Origin: Gelatoporia subvermispora B
Lineage: Eukaryota; Basidiomycota; Agaricomycetes; Polyporales; Gelatoporiaceae
DNA length: 64,000 nt
NCBI GenBank assembly: GCA_000320605.2
Contig: KB445810.1
Span: 501,722 to 565,721, forward strand
Reading direction: 5' to 3'
In this document: positions 57,918 through 64,000 of the stretch, piece by piece
Layout of the letters: the number at the start of each line of letters is the position of its first letter
Position numbering within the stretch: the first letter of the stretch is position 1
The notes under the pieces: generated by a model
What the model saw: the letters and a program-made list of their open reading frames with translations, nothing else
Told to the model about the DNA's origin: nothing
Database searches by the model: none
Position numbers and translations under genes: made by a program

Positions 57918-60900
57918 ATGCTCAGTGTTCTCCGCTCTGCCTCTCCGCAGCATCCACTCAACGAGTCTTCTCTCGTCAAGTTCAGAACAGTGCTTGGCTT
58001 CGGCGCGTTACAGAAGGACAATCCCTCTGCGCCCGCTCGCCCGTCCGCGACAGCCCCTTCGTCTCCCGGCGGCGCCACTTGCCACGCTCTCCCAAGGAGG
58101 AGCGTCGACACGCCGACCACCGTCGCAAAGAAGCACAGGAGAGATCACTCTAGCGCTTCCATCACCGACGCCGCATTCTTCGAACCAGACCCTTTGACCA
58201 CTCGAGCCGGATCTACAGCTACTGTGACCATGAAGAATCCGCAGCCAGTAGTCTCTCGGAGGGTTCCGTTCCGTGTTGACGGTCAGGACGGACCATGGGC
58301 GGTCAGTGTGGCTGAGACGCCGCACGACTCGACTTCGTACAGTCTCTACATTAAGAGTGAGTTCCGCAGCTCCCCAACTTGACCCCAAGGCGCAGCATGC
58401 GCTGCATTCTGTGCTCCCATGTCGGGATATGTGTCACGGAGTGCATTTGAGCGCCTCTGCGAGTCTCTCAACTGACCCAGTTTCGTTACGTCAAAACGTC
58501 AGTATACTGACCGTTTCTGATTTTCATTCCAGCGCCAACACATAATCTTACCCTCACCCGAACCGCCCAGGAAATAGTAGAACTACATGGTAAGCTCCGG
58601 GACTCATATCCTGGGCTCAGGCTGCCCACTCTCCCCATCGACGCTGCGATGCTGCCTGCACCCCCCAAACGCAAGTCTGCGTTCTTGAACACGCTTTCTC
58701 GGCTAGCATCGCCTTCTGGCAACAAGTCGTCTCCCCGCCAGGCATCGGCGAGGCAAACGGCCGCCAGCATGACCAGTCAAGCGAGTGGCAGCAATCCTCC
58801 CAGCGGCGTTGGGTCCAGCGTTTCGACGCCACTAGTGTCGCCCACGCACGAGATCAACGATCCGTTCTCAGAGGATGATTTCGAGGACATGCAGGCGTCT
58901 TTGCCGACAACAAATAGCACGGTCACGGGGCTGGCGGCATACCTGACGACGGTCGCCAACGACGCGACAATACGGCAGGCACGCGTGTGGAAGCGGTTTG
59001 TGCGCGTGCGGACGGACGACCTGCAAAGTGTCCGCGTCGAGCGTGCGATCAAGCGCGTGCGGTCGGATCTGGCGGCGCATATCGGCTCCTCGTCCCAAGA
59101 AGTCCACCGATCGATCAGCCAAGTCGTCCTCAATGGTCACGACACAAAGTCTACATCCAACGGCCAAATCCCTCGAACCCCGGTAGACGAGCCGCTCGCT
59201 GCAAACGGCGCCAGTAATGATATCAAGGAGGAAGAGGATCAGGACACCGTCGAAGCCGTCGCCAACGACACTGAAGTCGACGCGAACGGCGATGAGCTCC
59301 CGGACGGCGAGCTGGATCGCGCGCAAACGCCACGATCCCCGCGCCCTTCTGTGCGCACACAAAGCCTCCACAGCGATTCTGCTGCGGACGCGGACGAAGC
59401 CCAGCCAGACGCCGACTTGGAACCGTCTATCCCCACCGGCACAGAGAACGGCGAAGAAGCAAACGGCCTTGCGACGCCCATCGCTGAGACGCCCGTCTCG
59501 CACGTTGCCCGCATCCCCCGCTCGCAGTCCGCAGACCCGACGTCGCGCTCCTCGCGCCTGTTCTCACCGACGCCCTCGATGCCCGACGGCGCATCCGCAT
59601 CCTCGCAAACTGGCGACGACTCGTCCATCTCGACCACCGGCCGGCGCAGCGCGCGCAAGAAGCGCTCAAAGTCGACGGACCCGAATGCGGAGAAGAAGAA
59701 ATCGCAGCGCAAGGTCGCGATTGACGACTTTGAAATGATGCGTGTCCTCGGAAAGGGCTGTGCGGGCAAGGTCCTCCTCGTCCGGCACAAGCCCACGTCG
59801 GACGTCTTTGCGCTCAAGGCGATCACCAAACGTCACGTGCTGGCGCACCAGGAGCTGCAGCACACGCTCACGGAGCAGGCCGTCCTCAAGCGCATGGCGG
59901 CGGAGAGCACCGACCCGTTCGTCGTCAAGCTGTGGTGGAGTTTCCACGACAAGGAGAACCTGTTCTTGGTCATGGTGCGTGCTTCGCCGTCGAATCCGAG
60001 CGCATATACTGAGCGATCTTCAGGATTTCCACCCAGGCGGTGATCTAGCGACGCAGCTTGCGCGCTGGGGCCGACTCGGCCGGGACCGTGCGCGCTTCTA
60101 CGCCGCCGAAATTGTCGAGGGGGTCGAGGGCCTGCACGCGGCGGGCGTGATCTACCGCGACCTGAAGCCCGAGAACATCCTTATCGGCGCCGACGGACAC
60201 ATCGTGCTCACGGACTTTGGTCTATCTAAGGAGTTCCCGCGGAAGACGTCCGCCGTGACCGCCCCGCCGACGCCGTCAGGCTTCCGTGGCGAGTTCATGG
60301 GCGGCTCGCCGACGCCGGCGACGCCGCATTGGATGAAGGGCGACAAGGCGCTGGCGAATGGCTGGGTCCCATCGTCCGCGAACGACACGACAAGCACTTT
60401 CTGCGGTACCGCGGAGTACCTCGCGCCGGAGGTTATCCAGGGGCTGCCGTACAGCTACGAGGTCGACTGGTGGAGCTTTGGCACGATGTTGTACGAGATG
60501 CTGACGGGTATCGTGAGTGATAGGTTGGTCAAAGGGTGGTACGTGGGGGCTGACGCGTCTCCAGACACCCTTCTGGGCGAACAACCACTCGGACATGTAT
60601 CTCAGGGTCTTGCAAGATGAGCTTCAGTTCCCGGAGGACAGGACAATGGACCAGGACACCAAAAGTCTGATTCGTGGAGTGAGTCTACTTCCTGTCTTTG
60701 AGATGATCACTGTGCTTAGTCGTCATTCTCAATAGCTTCTGCAACGCAATCCTGCGCTGAGGATGAAGGAGCCCCGGATTAAGAAGCATCCCTATTTCTC
60801 AATGATGTGCGTGGTATCCTAGTTGTGGTCACGATCCAACCAGAACTCACGATTCACTCACTTTACAGAGACTGGTCGCATGTGTATTATAAGCGCTACA

Positions 60901-62421
60901 TACGTTGGTCACCATACGTCTTCTCTTCGTGTCGCGTCTGACGATGACTTTGCAGCCCCATACATCCCGCCTATTGATCCGTCCAACGCAAGTGATACCC
61001 AGAATTTCGACGATACCTTCCTCGACATGGAGCCTGTGATCAACGACGAGAACGAGAACGACCTGACAGACACAGATCAGGATCGTCATACTGACACCGA
61101 CCGCACGGACGACGACTCGGTCGCGACGCCATCGCAGTCGCGCAGCCCGTCGGTGCACCCCGTGGAAGATGACAGCGTCGACGTCTTCGATGGGTACTCC
61201 TTCAAGGGACGGCATTCTGTCATCATCGATGACGAGGGCGAGGATGAAGGGGACGAGGAGGATGAGGGCGATGATGAGGACGAGTCTGCGGGCACGTCCA
61301 GCTTGGATAACCTCTTGCCGGAGGAAGATGAGGAGGCCGAGATGGTTTCCACGACGGAGGCCGTCGAGGAGGTCATCGAGGAGGAAGGCCCGGAGCCGAA
61401 GACTCCAGAGGCACGGTCTACTGCTCTTCCTGCAGAAGTTGCGGAAGTTGCAACACTACCAGAACAGGAGGAAGTCGCAATGGCAGAGGTTGCCCCTCAA
61501 CCAGGCGAGGAGACCCCCGCGCCAGAACCTCTATCGGACGTACCAGAGGAGATTGCGCCGGCACCAGCACCAGCGCCCACACCTGCACCTGCTCCTGCTC
61601 CAGCTGCGCCAGTGCAAGAGGAGCCCAAGCCGCAAAGCAGGCCTATCCGGGCACCTGTACCTCGGCCTGTATCTGGCAGACCCCAGCGCGGACGCAGGGA
61701 AAAGTCTGGTATCCCCGCGCTCGACCGCGACCTGCCCGACGCCGCAGACGAGGACGAGCCCGCGACCGAGCGCGAGGAGGACGACGAGTGGGACTTTGTC
61801 GAGGCGAACGTGGTCGAGGAGCGCAACGGCGCGAAGGGCACGAGCCTCTTCGCGCGCGGCGTCGTCGACCGCTACAAGCTCGCCGTGTTCCGCAAGTCGA
61901 CGCCGCGCCGGAACGGCGGGCGGCAGTTCTCGGGCATGTCGACGGAGTCGGACCTCGCGGGGTCCGAGCCGTCCGCGTCAGAGTCGCCCACCGCGTCGGA
62001 GAAGCACCGCCGCGGGCGCACGCCGGGGCTGACGTTCCGCAAGCACCCGAGGCAGTTCCTGCGCCAGAAGACCCCGCCGCCGTCGACGCGCTCGAGCGCG
62101 ACGCCCAAGTCGCTGACGCACTCGGCCTCTGCGACACTCTCGACGACGTCCAGCAGCGGCATGCTCTCGCCGTCTCCATCGGGAAACACCACACTGACGA
62201 TGTCGCCGTCGCTCAAGTCCAAGGAGTCCGCGATCTCGGTTGGATCGCCGAGCGAGTCTTCGGACAACTCTGTCAACGGCGACGCGAGGCACCCGGGCGG
62301 CGACACAGTCAAGGGGCATTCAGTCGTGTCGATAGAAGAAGAGAAGCAAAAGAATAAGGTCTTGAAGAAGTACAAGGAAGGAGCGGAAAAGGTTTTGTCG
62401 ATCTTCCAGTCCCCGCGGTGA
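57918..62421 (+). CDS. AGC-type Ser/Thr kinase with N-terminal PX-like domain
   Basis: Seven exons: 57918-58356, 58533-59974, 60024-60512, 60565-60678, 60736-60806, 60869-60903, 60956-62421, giving 1351 residues. A later start at 58230 would remove 104 residues. A PX-like region (VPFRVDGQDGPWAVSVAET, HGKLRDSYPGLRLP, then TIRQARVWKRFV) precedes a disordered linker. The kinase core has GKGCAGKVLLV, FALKAI (catalytic Lys), YRDLKPEN, TDFGLS, TFCGTAEYLAPE and an AGC tail with FDGYSF resembling the hydrophobic motif. An insert of about 42-45 residues lies between DFG and the TFCGTAEY segment. The 480-residue C-terminal extension is acidic, then Pro/Ala-rich, then basic Ser-rich (RFRKSTPRRNGG-type). 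All catalytic residues are present. Probable phosphoinositide-linked AGC signalling; substrates unknown. Confidence 0.92.
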
Positions 62422-63316
62422 CCAGGATCCAATGCAGGAACCAGCTATTCATTCACTTCCACCCCGGGTGCTCGGTCACACATCGTCTTGCTGCTGCTTA
62501 TTGTTCTGTATATTGCTCTCACATATGCATCTCATCTATTCCGGTCTTCAAGTACACACTCTTTCGAACATTTCTAGTCTGCGCGTGCGGAGACATTTCA
62601 CGGTTCACTGCCCTTTTGCTATCGTACTCACGCTCATTTGACCGTTATTTCTATTTTGCTGATTCTTTCTCGTCATCCATCATCAGTGTCTCTTTAGTAA
62701 TCTCTGGTACTCATGAACAGCAAGTTGCAAATGTCGTTGACTTAGAATCCCAATTCCTAATATGAAAGTGCTTACGAAGCTTGCACATGAATGAAGTCTT
62801 TAGCCTATCAAAGCATCCCGAAGTGCATGATCCCTCTGACACACAACCGTAAAGACAAGAAGAATGCATTTATTTATTGGTGTATCGCTCGACCACAGTG
62901 CTGTGGCGTTTTATGCGCTAAACAGAGCAGTAGACTATTGTTATATGTCCCGGGTGTGTATGCAATGGAATGAAATCCGCAAGGAGGGGCGACATGCGTG
63001 GTGCGTGCAAGACAAGAAGAATATAGACTATGTATGCGGGTATCGTAACCGATGTATGACTAAATAGCGGCGCTCGCGGGCGTAAAATGAACCGTGAGGG
63101 CGTGATGGGATGGTATGGAGCCAGTGGAATGAAGGAAAGAATGAGCGCAAGAATGAATGCAGGTGGCAGTTCGCGGCCTTGCTACTGTCCATGTCTAATC
63201 GGGAAAAAAAACTGTACAGAGATGAGCGCTCTCGATGTGTGCTCGTGATGAGCTGCGATCTATACGCACGGAAGAATGAAGGATGATATTTCAGAGGAGA
63301 GGTGCCACCGAAATGT
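62422..63316. other. Convergent 3' intergenic region
   Basis: 895 bp of AT-richer DNA between two convergent genes. Only short chance frames. Confidence 0.5.
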
Positions 63317-64000
63317 TTACGCCTGCCGTGGTGCACCTGTCTTCCAACTCGAAGGTGGCGCTTGCGAGCCGCCCGCTTTTCTCGGGACAGACTCTGCAGA
63401 CGGTGCCGTCCGCGTCCGCGGTCTGGGACCTGCACGCCCGCCCGCTTCCGAACGGGCACTGCTAGGCATAGGCGGCGGGGGGTAGCCGTACCCAGACGTC
63501 CTGTACGCCGACGCGCGGTTGCTCGCAGGCTCGCCGTACACACTGCGCGAGCCCCAGCCCTGGGACACACCGAGCTCGCTCCCTGCCACACTCCCCGCGT
63601 ACATCGACTGCGAGCTCGGCGGGACCATGCCAGGCCATCCGCCGCCCATGGGCATGCCCATCATGTTCGGCGACATGCCCATGCCTCCCATGGGCATCAT
63701 GCCCGGGAAGCCAGGCCCGCCGGGGTACATCTGCGGCGGCCCAAACGTCGACGCGCGGGGTCCTGCGAACGCACTGGCGGTCGAGCCGCGCTCCCACTCT
63801 TCTTCAGCGGCGGCCATCGCCTGCTGGGCAACCGCCATCTGGAACGCGTGTTTTGCAGCCATGAGGGCTTGCTGGTGCGCGGCGAGGAAGGCGGGGTCTG
63901 CGGCGGGAGGGCCCATCGGGAACATGTATTGCTGGGGAGGGAGCATGCCAGGGGCCTGCCATCCGGGCCCCGAGGGCGGGACATTCATCGGACCCGGGGG
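63317..64000 (-). CDS. Pro/Gly/Met-rich low-complexity protein, 3' part
   Basis: The frame is open to the right edge, so the N-terminus is outside the window; the Met at 63988 is probably internal. At least 227 residues: Pro- and Met-rich at first (PPQQYMFPMGPPAADPA), then an Ala-rich helix (HQQALMAAKHAFQMAVAQQA), then Gly/Met repeats (GMMPMGGMGMSPNMMGMPMG) and a Ser/Tyr/Gly tail. No domain is recognised. Such sequence is typical of the disordered tails of Agaricomycete regulatory or RNA-related proteins. Confidence 0.6.
   Translation of the reverse strand, partial: PPGPMNVPPSGPGWQAPGMLPPQQYMFPMGPPAADPAFLAAHQQALMAAKHAFQMAVAQQAMAAAEEEWERGSTASAFAGPRASTFGPPQMYPGGPGFPGMMPMGGMGMSPNMMGMPMGGGWPGMVPPSSQSMYAGSVAGSELGVSQGWGSRSVYGEPASNRASAYRTSGYGYPPPPMPSSARSEAGGRAGPRPRTRTAPSAESVPRKAGGSQAPPSSWKTGAPRQA

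Noticed and set aside
58590..58620. 31-nt GT...AG segment in the kinase gene
   Set aside because: It is in frame with conserved PX-like sequence (HGKLRDSYPGLRLP) on both sides and is shorter than any other intron here, so it is read as exon.

Overview
The window looks like nuclear DNA of a filamentous basidiomycete, most likely an Agaricomycete of the polypore or white-rot type. This is inferred from dense protein genes split by many GT-AG introns of about 46-66 nt, a polyporopepsin-like secreted aspartic protease, a DUF6534-type membrane protein, an RNase T2, and a Helitron with fungal-style coding. There is no sign of bacterial operons, CRISPR or an organelle. Gene models below were spliced by eye from both strands. 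Where exon coordinates are given, the phases were checked and the reading frame closes.

Layout. 1-3732: the 3' part of a decayed Helitron (Rep and PIF1-like helicase, two in-frame stops and a frameshift, a 3' terminal hairpin and CTGG end). 4.8-9.5 kb, minus strand: RNase T2 (10 exons) and an MSC7-type membrane aldehyde dehydrogenase (11 exons). 9.8-11.9 kb, plus: a RING-H2 E3 ligase. 12.3-14.1 kb, minus: a secreted aspartic protease. 14.1-16.7 kb is poor in genes. 16.7-21.0 kb, minus: an Sro7/tomosyn exocytosis regulator, divergent from a 1716-residue coiled-coil protein (21.3-26.7 kb). 27.1-28.6 kb: a D-amino-acid oxidase. 29.5-30.2 kb: an orphan serine-rich protein. 32.3-34.2 kb: a DUF6534-like multi-pass membrane protein. 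34.9 kb: an intron-containing tRNA-Trp. 35.8-36.8 kb: a zinc-finger protein. 36.8-40.3 kb: repeat-bearing, gene-poor DNA. 40.4-46.3 kb: a mitochondrial carrier (minus) divergent from an Mdm1/SNX13-type sorting nexin (plus). 46.5-50.7 kb: TRM6 (minus) divergent from a C2H2 zinc-finger protein (plus), with an 18-bp-arm palindrome between them. 51.0-52.3 kb: adenosine kinase. 52.7-55.2 kb: a large multidomain RNA-repair enzyme. 57.9-62.4 kb: a PX-like/AGC protein kinase. 63.3 kb to the edge: the 3' part of a Pro/Gly/Met-rich protein.

Most genes are independent housekeeping or secretory functions and not a cluster. Four divergent pairs share short upstream regions (about 250-590 bp). The most unusual locus is 52666-55178. 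One polypeptide joins a 2H phosphoesterase, a dual-specificity-type phosphatase, a P-loop polynucleotide-kinase-like domain and a nucleotidyltransferase RNA ligase, which together form an RNA end-healing and sealing set. The ligase part is displaced by one nucleotide at a GGGCCC run. That may be a real lesion, a sequencing error or something functional.
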